Source of the DNA: Corydoras sp. C115 | Taxonomy: Eukaryota > Chordata > Actinopteri > Siluriformes > Callichthyidae | Length of the DNA: 64,000 nucleotides | Direction of reading: 5' to 3' | Assembly: GCA_019802505.1 (NCBI GenBank) | Contig: JAFMOC010000309.1 | Location: forward strand, 313,501 to 377,500 | Shown here: in pieces, positions 33,101 to 45,100 of the stretch | How the letters are laid out: the number at the start of each line of letters is the position of its first letter | Position numbering within the stretch: position 1 is the first letter of the stretch | Translations under genes and position numbers: made by a program | Notes under the pieces: model-generated | The model's input: the letters and a program-made list of their open reading frames with translations, nothing else | Databases searched by the model: none | Told to the model about the DNA's origin: nothing

Positions 33101-36100
33101 CTTGCTGTGTCTTTAAATGTTGGCAGCGGACAGCGTGAAGCCAAATGAATGAAGGCGTCACTTAAAGACATTTCACCCCAATCACGCTGATAACCGCTTG
33201 AGTTTTTTAATTGTAAACGTGACGCGCAGAGCCAGCAAATATTTACGCTTTATGAAAACTACTATAGAAAAGCTGTGCTGCAAAATGGACGCGTTGGAGA
33301 CATTAGTTCTGACTTCCTCAAAAAAAAAAAAAAAAAAAAAAAACAGCACAAATTGTTGTATTCATTTTTGTTTTGTAGGTTACATATATATTACATATGT
33401 AAGTGTTAATATATTGTGCTCCTGAATTAATGTGGCTGATGAATTTGAATATATTATTATTTATTGATTTTATTTAATTTCATTTTTCAGTATCAAATTT
33501 CAGTCAGTTCAAAAATGGGGCGGGTTAGTTCAGTGGTCAGGGTGTTGGGCTATCAATCTGAAGGTTGGGGGTTCAAATCCCAGGTCCACTGAAGTTACCA
33601 GTGTGGGTCCTTGAGCGAGACGCTTAACCCTCATTGCTCCAGGGATGTTGTGATTAACCCTGTGCTCACCTTGTAAGTCGCTTTGGATAAAAGCGTCCAA
33701 TAAATGACCAAATGTAAATGTTTCACGTTTAAATAAGGATTTTGTTCGTTTCTGTTAACTAAAAAACTAAAAAACAATGTAAATCAAATTATTCTTTGTT
33801 TTAAGTTGATCTATATTTCTTTCTTTTTTGTATTCTTTATTGTTAATAAGGAGACATTACTATAAAAGAGGTGTATTTATAACAAATGTACAAATCATAC
33901 TACAGTGGGCGTGTAAAAATCATTTATCCAATTTTTGATAAATTTGGGGGATAAATCATGTGTGGGGGGGGGAGTGAGGTGAGGGGCGGGTGCGTGTGTG
34001 TGTGTGGGGGGGCGCAAAATGTTTTCTTCTTCCTAGGGGGGGCTTAACAGAAAATAATTGAGAATCACTGCACAAGAGGTATTTCTTTGTTCATTGGCTA
34101 ATTGTCAGGTTGGGAGGGTTGGGTCCCTCCTCCCTGCCTCCCGTGTTTCCGGATTTCGACCGTATCGGGCTTCCGTAGGTAGGATCCACCCCCTTGAGCA
34201 GGGATTGGGTCCTACCTGACCACGTGCGACCTACTGACTGCATTTCAGTCATCTCTGCTGAGCAGCCAGTAGGTCAGCATTGAGTTCGTTTGAGCTGCGG
34301 CTCAAACGTCTCGTCGGGTGTTCCGTGTGGGTTTATTGTAAGTGTCTGTATTTCGCTCTGGGCCCATCTCGCCCTCCATTCAGCGGCTTTGTATTAGTTT
34401 GGTATTTTTCGGTGCATGTCACGTGTTATCGTGTCCTCAGCGGCGTTCCCGCTGCACCGTTTTATTTGTTGTATTTTGCTCTCGGCTCCTTCTAGCGGCG
34501 TTCCCGCTTTAAGCCATTAAAGAGCTTTTGTGTTTGCTTACCTGGTCGCCTGGCTCTGTGATTCCTCACCGCACCGCCATTTTCCGGGCAGCGCGCCCCG
34601 AACGCTGACACTAATTTGTTAATTCATTTTTTTCAATAGCTAATATTAATTCATTTGTTAATAGCTGATTGTTAATTCGTTCATTTGTTTTTTTTTTCCC
34701 CAATAGGCTACAGAACAGACAATATTTGGTTCATTACTGAAAGAGGGCTAGGTAGCTCAGTGGTCAGGGTGTTGGGCTATCAATCAGAAGGTTGTGGGTT
34801 AAAATCCCAGGTTCACTAAAGTTGGGTCCTTGAGCAAGGCCCTCAACCCTCATTGCTCCAGGGATGTTGTGATGAACCCTGTGCTCAGCTTGGAAGTCGC
34901 TTTGGATAAAAGCATCCAATAAATGACCGAATGTAAAGTAATGTAATGAAAGCAACTGCGTATCATGTGTTATTTGGAATTGACTTTTGTTGTTAAGTGA
35001 GGGATGTTTAGATGATACACTTTCTTTCATTGTGCTTTTCAGTAATTAAAGGAAATGTTAACTTAAGCATACTATAATAGAATTAAACATACTTTATATA
35101 TAATACTATACTATTAATTAAAAACTGTTTAAATATGCTTTTATAAATACATACAACTTGTACACAATGGTGCTAATTAATGATCAAGCTTTACATTTTA
35201 AAATATGAGTGAAGACACTGCACACTATGGGAGTGAAGTTGAATTAGTTGCATTTAAAGGGGAATTGGGTAACATATTAGAGTGACTCCAATTTGTGTAA
35301 TTTAGTCTCTTTTTTCACACTATGCTACATATTGTCAGTGTGTGTGTGAGATGTGTGTGTAATTGTTCTTTGGGCTACTTGGATGCCTTAAATAACTGTA
35401 AATAAAACCAGACATTTATTGACCTGCTTAATAACCGGTCAATAAACAGTGTAGCTGGTTTTCTTCATAACTACTGACATGTAATGTTCTCATTTGTAAG
35501 TCGCTTTGGATAAAAGCGTCTTTTAAATGATTAAATGTAAATGCAAAGACATGGAATTTTTTTTTTATTATTTATCCGATTAATCGATTAATCGAAAAAA
35601 TTACGACTTTCTGAGTAACGCGTAGATCGTGCGACACAATAAAATATATAAAATAATAAAATGCGTTGTCCACACGTTCTATAGATTTTTTTTTTTCCCA
35701 CATTTTTTTATTGATGATTCAAGTGCAATACAAAAACATGTTAATCCAATATTTATAGCGAAATCATCCATTTCTACCCCAACTACTAACACGAGCCCCC
35801 ACATATACAACAGTTCTATAGATTTTTATCGATTCGTTGTTGCAGCCCTACATGGATGTTCTCTCTCCCCGCAGAATGTGATGTCACTCTTGACCGGTAG
35901 CAGAAAGCGTGTTTAGTGGATGTTGGCGTATGCTCAGCCTCTCATGTCCGTGTGTGTGTTTGATTGTTTCAGGCGGTCGAATCAACGGCAGGGACGTGTG
36001 GATGTACAACTCTCAGCTGAATATCTGGATCCGAGTGGCTTCCCTCAACAAGGGCCGCTGGAGGCACAAAATGGCCGTTCTGCTGGGAAAGGTACAGATC

Positions 36101-39100
36101 ACCCCACGTTCCATGATTCTAATGAAATAAAGATTTCTGTCCATTTTAATTAAAGACATTGCTGAATGTTTGTGGTGCTTTGTGTGTGGTTTAGGGGTGT
36201 CTTCAACTAAGGATTTTCATAGTCGAATCGGATTCGTCAGATTTTCCCTATAGTCGACTGATAGTCGAATCAGTTAAAATTTCACCACAAGATGGCGCGG
36301 GTGATTCAGACATGAGTCTGCGGCTGTAACTGTCAGAAAAAAGACACATAAATGTTAATATTTGTTTTATTCGATGCCCGATTAATGTGTAGCCTATTGT
36401 TAAAGCGCACACATCATTAAAAAAAATTAATTTACATAAATTAGTTTGATTTTCTTTGACAAAAGGCTATATATATATAACGAAAACAAAGACATTTCAT
36501 GTAAAAACTAATGCTTAGCAGCAGCCATGGGCGCCCCCATGTGGTCAAAACGGTACATTCGACTATGAGGTTCATAGTCGACTACGGTTCTCCGAATCGA
36601 ATCGTCGAATCAGCGAATATTGCAGCTCACCCCTAGTATGGTTAGCACGTTCTCCTCTGAGGATCCAGGTTCGAATCCCAATCTGCGTTTGACTTTCCAT
36701 GTTCTCCTCGTGAGTTTTCTCCCACAGTCGCTATAAACGGATAAACTGTTAATGGTAAATTGGTTGCTCTAATTGTCCCTAGGGCGGCATGCTGTCTTAG
36801 TGCTTAGCATGTTCTCCTCTCAGCGCTAGGGATTCCCGGTTCGAATCCCCAATCTGGGTGGAGTTTCCATGTTCTCCCCGTGTCCGCGTGGGTTTCCTCC
36901 GGGTTCTCCGGTTTCCTTCCACAGTCCAAAAACATGGATCAAGGTAATTTGAATTCTCCAAATTGCCCCATATAGAGTGTGTCTGTGAGAGAGTGTGTGC
37001 CCAGTGATAGATTGGCGCCCTGTCCTGGGTGTATCTGCCCAGCGCCCGAAACGTTCTCCCCTGGATGGGCATGGGGAACCCACCGTGACCCTAGTAGAGG
37101 ATAAAGTTGATGATAATGGATGGAAATTGCCCTATAGAATGTGTGTGGGTGAGCATGTGTCCAGTGATAGATTGGCGCCCTGTTCTGGGTGTATCTACCC
37201 AGCGCCCAAACCGTTCGTGACGGAACCCCCCCTCCCCCCCCGCCCCTGTGACTCCAGTCCCTAGTAAAAATTAAGTACAAGATAATAAGATAAGATATTA
37301 ATTCTTGGGAGGCGGCACGGTGGTTTAGTGGTTAGCATGTTCTCCTCTGAGCGCTGGAGATCCAGGTTTGAATCCCAATCTGGGTGGAGTTTCCATGTCC
37401 TCCCCGTGTCCCCGTGGGTTTCCTCCGGGTTCTCCAGTTTCCTCCCACAGTCCAAAAACATGGATCAAGGTCGATTGGCTGTTCCTAATTCCCCCTATTT
37501 AAATTGCCCTATTTAGGCTGTGTGAGTAAGTGTGTGCCCAGCGCCAGAAACGTTCTCCTATAGATGAGCATGTGGAACCCCCCTTCCCCCCCACCCCTGT
37601 GAATTTAGTAGAGGAATAAGCGGAAGATGATGAGATTGATGATGAGATCTGGGTGGAGTTTCCAAGTTTTCCTGTGTTCATGTGGGCTTCCTCTGGGTTC
37701 TCCGGTTTCCTCCCACAGTCTGCATGGCTGCTCTAAATTGGCTTAGTGATTAGCAGGATTGTTCTCCCTGGTGTATCCCTGCCCAGTGCCCAGCACCCCT
37801 AGGGATTCCAGGATTGTTCGAGTATACCCAATTATAATGGTTGGGTGGAGATTAGCATGGTGTCCCCCACTAGGGATTCCCGGTTCGAATCCCAATCAGG
37901 TGGAGTTTTCCCTCACCCCCCCTGGTTTCCTCCGGTTTCTCGGTTTCCTCCCACAGTCCAAAAACATGGATCAAAGTGAATTGGCTGCTCTAAATTGCCC
38001 CTATAAGGTGTGAGTGTGCCCAGTGCAGGATTGGCGTCCTGTCCTGGGTGTATCTGCCCAGTGCCCAAAATGTCCACCCCTGGATGGGCATGGGGAACCC
38101 CCCCCCCCCAGGATTAGGATTGTGTCAGAGTAGTTAAAAATATAATAGAATATGATATAATAATGGCTGCATGGTGGTTTAGTGATTAGCATGTTCTCCT
38201 CTCAGCACTAGGGATTCCAGGTTCAAATCCCAATCAGGGTGGAGTTTCCATGGTGTCCCCGTGGGTTTCCTCCGGGTTCTCCGGTTTCCTCCCACAGTCC
38301 AAAAACATGGATCAAGGTCAATTGAATTCTCCAAATTGCCCCATATAGAGTGTGTCTGTGTGCCCAGTGAAGGATTGGCGTCCTGTCCTGGGTGTATCTG
38401 CCCGAAACGTTCTCCCCCGGATGGGCATGGGGAACCGTGAGCCCAGTAGAGGATAAAGTGGAAGATAATGGATGGATGATATAATAAATATAAAAGAATC
38501 TATTAATATTATGGGATGCCTCGGGGGAGCAGGCCACTGATGATGCTGTGTGAATTCTGGACTTAAAAATGGAGCTAAAAACACAATAGCCAACATTTAA
38601 TCCCACGTTTACCGTAAACAAAGAGATGAGAGGCGTGAGCGACGGGTTCTGCTTTTTAAAGCTCGTCTGTTACCTGCCTCTTTTGTTTTTTGGTGAACTT
38701 TTGCTGAGCCGTCTCGAAGGCTTCCTGTTTTGAACGAGTGAGGAGCGTATAATTAGACTCTTTGGCAGCGCAGTGTGACGCCATTCAGCTGGTTCTTCCA
38801 CCAGCTCTCCACATTGTTCTGTCTCCTGCTTCTCGACTGCGATGCTCTTTCTGCTTTCGAACCTCGCTTGCTTTGCTCATCGCATGGTTCAACCGTGACC
38901 TCATCACAGTCTCCACCCTGTGAATCACGGCGCGGGGGTCACTCTGTGGAATAGTAACTAATCATTAATGTACACAGTACAGTGTGGTTTGGATTCAAAC
39001 AGCTTGTTTAGACTGCTGCCTGAGAGCAGGGTTACAGATCAGGATTACAGACTGCAGTTACAGGTCAGGATTACAGACTGCAGTTACAGGTCGGGATTAC

Positions 39101-42100
39101 AGACTGCAGTTACAGATCAGGATTACAGATCAGGATTACAGACTGCAGTTACAGGTCAGGATTACAGATCAGGATTACAGACTGCAGTTACAGGTCAGAA
39201 TTACAGACTGCAGTTACAGGTCAGGATTACAGATCAGGATTACAGACTGCAGTTACAGGTCAGGATTACAGATCAGGATTACAGACTGCAGTTACAGGTC
39301 AGGATTACAGACTGCAGTTACAGGTCAGGATTACGATTATGGAGCCCTGTTACAGTTACAGGTCAGGATTACAGACTGCGATTACAGATTTCAGGGTTTA
39401 CAGACTTATTTACAGACTGCCTATATTACAGGTCAGGTCAAGATTACAGATGCAGAATTACAGATTATGGAGCCCCTGTTACAGGAGCTGCAGTTACAGA
39501 TCAGGATTACAGGTCAGGATTACAGACTGCAGTTATAGGTCAGGATTACAGATCAGGATTACAGACTGCAGTTATAGGTCAGGATTACAGATCAGGATTA
39601 CAGACTGCAGTTATAGGTCAGGATTACAGATCAGGATTACGATTATGGAGCCCTGTTACAGAGCCCAGCTACAGATCAGGATTACAGGTCAGGGTTACAG
39701 ACTGCAGTTACAGATCAGGATTACGATTATGGAGCCCTCTTACAGAGCCTGGCTACAGGTCAGGAATACAGATCAGGATTACAGACCCCAGTTATAGGTC
39801 AGGATTACATATCAGGATTACGATTATGGAGCCCTGTTACAGAGCCCGGCTACAGGTCAGGATTACAGATCAGGATTACAGACTGCCGTTACAGATCAGG
39901 ATTACAGACTGCAGTTACAGATCAGGATTACGATTATGGAGCCCTGTTACAGAGCCCGGCTACAGGTCAGGATTACAGATCAGGATTACAGACTGCCGTT
40001 ACAGATCAGGATTACAGACTGCAGTTACAGGTCAGGATTACAGACTGCAGTTACAGGTCAGGATTACAGACTGCAGTTACAGGTCAGGATTACAGACTGC
40101 AGTTACAGGTCAGGATTACAGACTGCAGTTACAGGTCAGGATTACGATTATGGAGGCCCTGTTACAGCGTCCGGCTACAGGTCAGGTTTACAGACTGCGA
40201 TTACAGATCAGGGTTACAGACTGCTATTACAGAGCCTGAATACAGGTCAAGATTACAGATCAGGATTACGATTATGGAGCCCTGTTACAGAGCCCAGCTA
40301 CAGATCAGGATTACAGGTCAGGGTTACAGACTGCAGTTACAGATCAGCGATTATGGAGCCGGCTCTACAGAGGTACAGGTCAGGATACAGATCAGGATTA
40401 CAGACCTTTGAGTTACAGGTCAGGATTACAGATCAGAATTACGATTATGGAGCCCTGTTACAGAGCCCAGCTACAGATCAGGATTACAGGTCAGGATTAC
40501 AGGTCAGGATTACAGGTCAGGGTTTCAGACTGCAGTTACAGATCAGGATTACGATTATGGAGCCCTGTTACAGAGCCTGGCTATAGGTCAGGATTACAGA
40601 TCAGGGTTACAGACCCCAGTTACAGGTCAGGATTACAGATCAGGATTACAGACCCCTGTTACAGGTCAGGATTACAGATCAGCAGTTACAGATCAGGATT
40701 ACGATTATGGAGCCCTGTTACAGGTCAGGGTTACAGATCAGGATTACGATTATGGAGCCCTGTTACAGGTCAGGGTTACAGATCAGGATTACGATTATGG
40801 AGCCCTGTTACAGAGCCCGGCTACAGGTCAGGATTACAGATCAGGATTACAGACCCCTGTTACAGGTCAGGGTTACAGATCAGGATTACAGACCCCTGTT
40901 ACAGGTCAGGATTACAGACTGCAGTTATAGATCAGGATTACGATTATGGAGCCCTGTTACAGATCAGGATTACGATTATGGAGCCCTGTTACAGATCAGG
41001 GTTACAGATCAGGATTACAGACCCCTGTTACAGATCAGGATTACAGACTGCAGTTACAGATCAGAATTACGATTATGGAGCCCTGTTACAGATCAGGGTT
41101 ACAGATCAGGATTACAGACCCCTGTTACAGGTCAGGGTTACAGATCAGGATTACGGACCCCGGTTACAGATCAGGATTACGATTATGGAGCCCTGTTACA
41201 GAGCCTGGCTACAGGTCACGGTTACAGATCAGGATTACAGATCAGGATTACAGATCAGGATTACACACTGCAGTTACAGTTAGCTTGGCTGTAGGTCAGG
41301 ATTACGGACCCCAGTTACAGGTCAGGATTACAGACTGCAGGATTAGAAATTGCCGTTCCAGAGCCCGGCTACAGGACAACACCCCCCCCCCCCAATTTGC
41401 CCCATATGGTGTGTGGTGTGATATTTTAATACTGACCCTGCTTTATAAAGCCAATGAGCATACTTCCTGTTATTAATTATCTGCTCACTTCTTCATTCTC
41501 TGAATGGTTTCTTTATGAAGAGCATTCCATGATGTTAACATTTCCTGAAAACGCTTTGCTTTCATTAAGTCCTCTTCTTTAGAACTCTCTGTTTGCAGAA
41601 CCTCGCTGCAGAACATTGATTGGTTTGATTTATTCTGCTGATGATGAAGAAGGCTCGTATATGATAGAAATAATAAATAGTGTATGTCTCATGTAGTGTT
41701 TAGCATGTTCTCCTCTCAGCACTAGGGATTCCCGGTTCGAATCCCAATCTGGGTGGAGTTTCCATGTTCTCCCCGTGTCCGCGTGGGTTTCCTCCATGTT
41801 CTCCGGTTTCCTTCCACAGTCCAAAAACATGGATTGGTGGTGAATTCGCTGCTCTAAATTGCCCCTATATAATGTGTGGACCCTGTGATGGATTGGCACC
41901 CTGTCCTGGGTGTATCTGCCCATTTAACCCCCCACCCCACCCCTGCGACCCTAATACAGAACATTTCGTATATGACGTTTCCAATTCGGGGTGCACATTC
42001 ATCACTGGGCACACACTCACTGACACACACTTTATAGGGGCAATATAGAGCAGCAAATTCACCTTAAATCCATGTTTTGTGACTGTGTGGGTTTCCTTGG

Positions 42101-45100
42101 GGTTCTTCGTTTCCTCCCACAGACACAGGAAGAACATGCAAACTTCACTCAAACTGGAATTTGAACCTGCATCTGAGAGGAGAACATGCTAACCTTCTGC
42201 TTTATCCTCTACTAGGGTCATGGGGGGGGGGGGGGTTCCCCATGCCCATACAGGGGAGAACATTTACGCCGCTGGACACGTACACCCAGGAGATGCAAGT
42301 CTATCACTGGACACACTCACACACACACACACACACAATACACACTCTATATAGGGGCAATTTAGAGCAGCCAATTCACCTTGAATCCATGTTTTTGGAC
42401 TATGGGAGGAAACCGGAGAACTGGGAGGAAATTCACGCAGACACGGGGAGAACATGGAAACTCTTCCCAGATTCGAACCTGGATCCCCTGTGGATCCCCA
42501 GAGGAGAACATGCTAACCCTGCAGCCAAGTCTTTATTTATTTATATAGTATAGTCTAGGGCTGCAACAACAAATCGATAAAATCGATAAAAATCGATTAT
42601 CGAAAGTATCGATAATGAATTTCCATTATCGATTTTCCGCGTTACTCGCGTTACTCGCGCTACCCGCGCGTTTCCGCGTTACTCGCGATGTGGTAACCGA
42701 TTACGTCACCTGCAGCGCTTCAATAACGCTGGAAAATAATAGCGGGTTGAACAGAACAAGGCGGAGTCTGCAAAACATGTTATAAATCGCAGAAGATGTG
42801 TGCGCTTTAACAATAGGCTACACCTTAATAAAGCTCTAGAAAAACAAGTAAAATAAAAAAAATATATTTTTTTAAAAACCACGCTTATAGCGCCATCTTG
42901 TGGTGAAATCTTAACTGATTCAACTATCAGTCGACTATAGGGAAAATCTGATGAATCAGATTCGACTATGAAAATCCTTAGCTGAAGACACCCCTAATAT
43001 TTAGTTCATTCCTGAGTGCAACTGAGTATGATGTGTTATGTGTATGACTTTTGTTGTTAAGTGAGGGATGTTTAGATGATATTATTCTTTCATTGTGCTT
43101 TTCATTAATTAGAGGAAATGTTAACTTAAACATTTTGAATAAAATTACTATATATAATACTATACTATAGAATAATTTTACTGAAAAACATCCATCTTTG
43201 GATAAAAGCGTCTGCTAAATGATTCAATGTAAATGTAAAGACATGGAAAATTTTTTTTAATTTATCCAATTCATCGATTAATCGAAAAAATAATCGACCG
43301 ATTAATCGATTATCAAAATAATCGTTAGTTGCAGCCCTAGTATAGTCGTTTTAAAGCAGCTTAACAACGTTCAAAGTCTGAACATTTAAGCGGCAAGGAA
43401 AAACTCCCTGCTGTTGTTGGTTTTTAAGGAAGAAGCCTTGTGAGGACCGGGGGACTCAGTAAGGATCCCGTTGATTCTGCACGTTCCTAAGGTTCCATGT
43501 CTTGGCAGGTGTACGCAGTGGGAGGGTACGACGGACAGTCGCGACTGGGCAGTGTGGAGTGTTACGACTCGTTTTCGAACCGCTGGACCGAGGTGGCGCC
43601 CATGAAGGAAGCGGTCAGCTCCCCGGCGGTCGCCGGCTGCGTCAACAAACTGTTCGTGATTGGAGGAGGGCCAGACGACAACACCTGCTCGGATAAGGTG
43701 AGCGCCAACCGCCAAACCTGTATTCAAATTCAGAAATACCTTCAGCTGGAAGAACCTGCTTTAAAAACAGGAGTGATGAGTCGGCGCTTTTTATTTTAAT
43801 ACAGCTCAAGGTCACTGCAGGGTTTTCAATGTGGACCGTTAACTCTTTACTGTCTAGCACTGGTTTCCCTGGAACCACGAAAATTGTCGTCGGGCGTGTG
43901 TGCGCGCAAATCCCCCGCTCCCCTGCAGTGCGCCACTTAGTGTCCACATAGTGCCCCTGCAGTGCGCCACTTAGTTCAAGTTCAAGTAATTTATTTATAG
44001 AGCGCTTTTCACAACAGTACATTGTCACAAAGCAGCTTTACAGAATGAAAAGCCTTTAAACCCCCAAAGAGCGAGCCGAAGCGACAGTGGCAAGACACAA
44101 CAGACTCCCTGTTGTGTTGTTATTAAGGAAGAAACCTTGTGAGGACCGAGGCTCAGTGGGGGACTCATCCTCCTCGAGCGGCCAGGCATCAACAACAATG
44201 TGGGACACTAATGTACAGATATTAAACAAATGGAAAAACTAACAACTGGAAAACTATATGTGAGTCCATTAGGGGGCGTCCTGCAGGACCGCCTTGTCAG
44301 GTTCCATCCAGTATTCGTCAGCAGAGCCATGGATGAAGATCTCCAGGAAGCCGGGGGACACCTCAAAAGAAACAGACAAGGAAGGCAGTTAGAGCCAATA
44401 ATAAAGCACGGCATTTAATTAATAAGTAATTAATTGACACAGTGCATCATGTGACTCCGGCATCACTGACTAGAGCAGCAGAACTAAAAGAGGCAGATAC
44501 TGCAGACTACATAGTTGAGATGGTGCCCCGGAACAGCATCATTTCAGCACCACCCCCCCCACCCCCCATTAATGATGAGGTGGGTGAAGAGGTGAAACGC
44601 CAGCATACACTGATCAGAGATTACCCCCCCCCCCCAACACAGCCTACACCTTTATCTACAGGGGATTAATTAAACGCAAGATTAAATAAATGTGTTTTTA
44701 ATTTATTTTTAAAGATTAATAGTGATTCAGAATCACGAACAGTAACTGGAAGGCTATTCCAAAGTTGAGGAGCCTTGTGGGAGAACGCTCTTCCACCAGC
44801 AGTAATTTTATTTATTCTAGGAGCTAAGAGAAGACCAGCACCTTGAGATCTGAGCTCACGTGTTGGCTTATATGATTGAATCAACTCACTCAGAAACTGT
44901 GGAACCTGATTATGTAGAATTTTATATGTTATCAATAAAATTTTGTACTCGATACGAAACTTAACTGGTAGCCAGTGCAAGTTTGATAACACAGGACTGA
45001 TAGGATCAAACTTTCTGGTTTTAGTTAAAACTCTAGCTGCAGTATTTACTGTCCATAGTGTCACAGAATACAGATATCTAGTTATTTGGTTAGACAGCAC

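Larger units (their letters stand above)
32231..35600 (+). mobile_element. hAT1 copy with four nested insertions
   Basis: Left end TAGGGCTGCAACAACGAATC. The interior matches the reference copy between insertions: hAT3 (32782-34070), solo LTR (34103-34610) and SINE-B (34742-34948), plus a SINE-B inside the hAT3. The last 50 bases are lost at 35600, where a reverse hAT1 end follows. Confidence 0.8.

Noticed and set aside
38968..41476. Very long YRSGLQ/DYRLQLQ-type frames, up to 423 codons
   Set aside because: Produced by a 13-bp tandem unit without stops in any forward frame; all three frames are open together.
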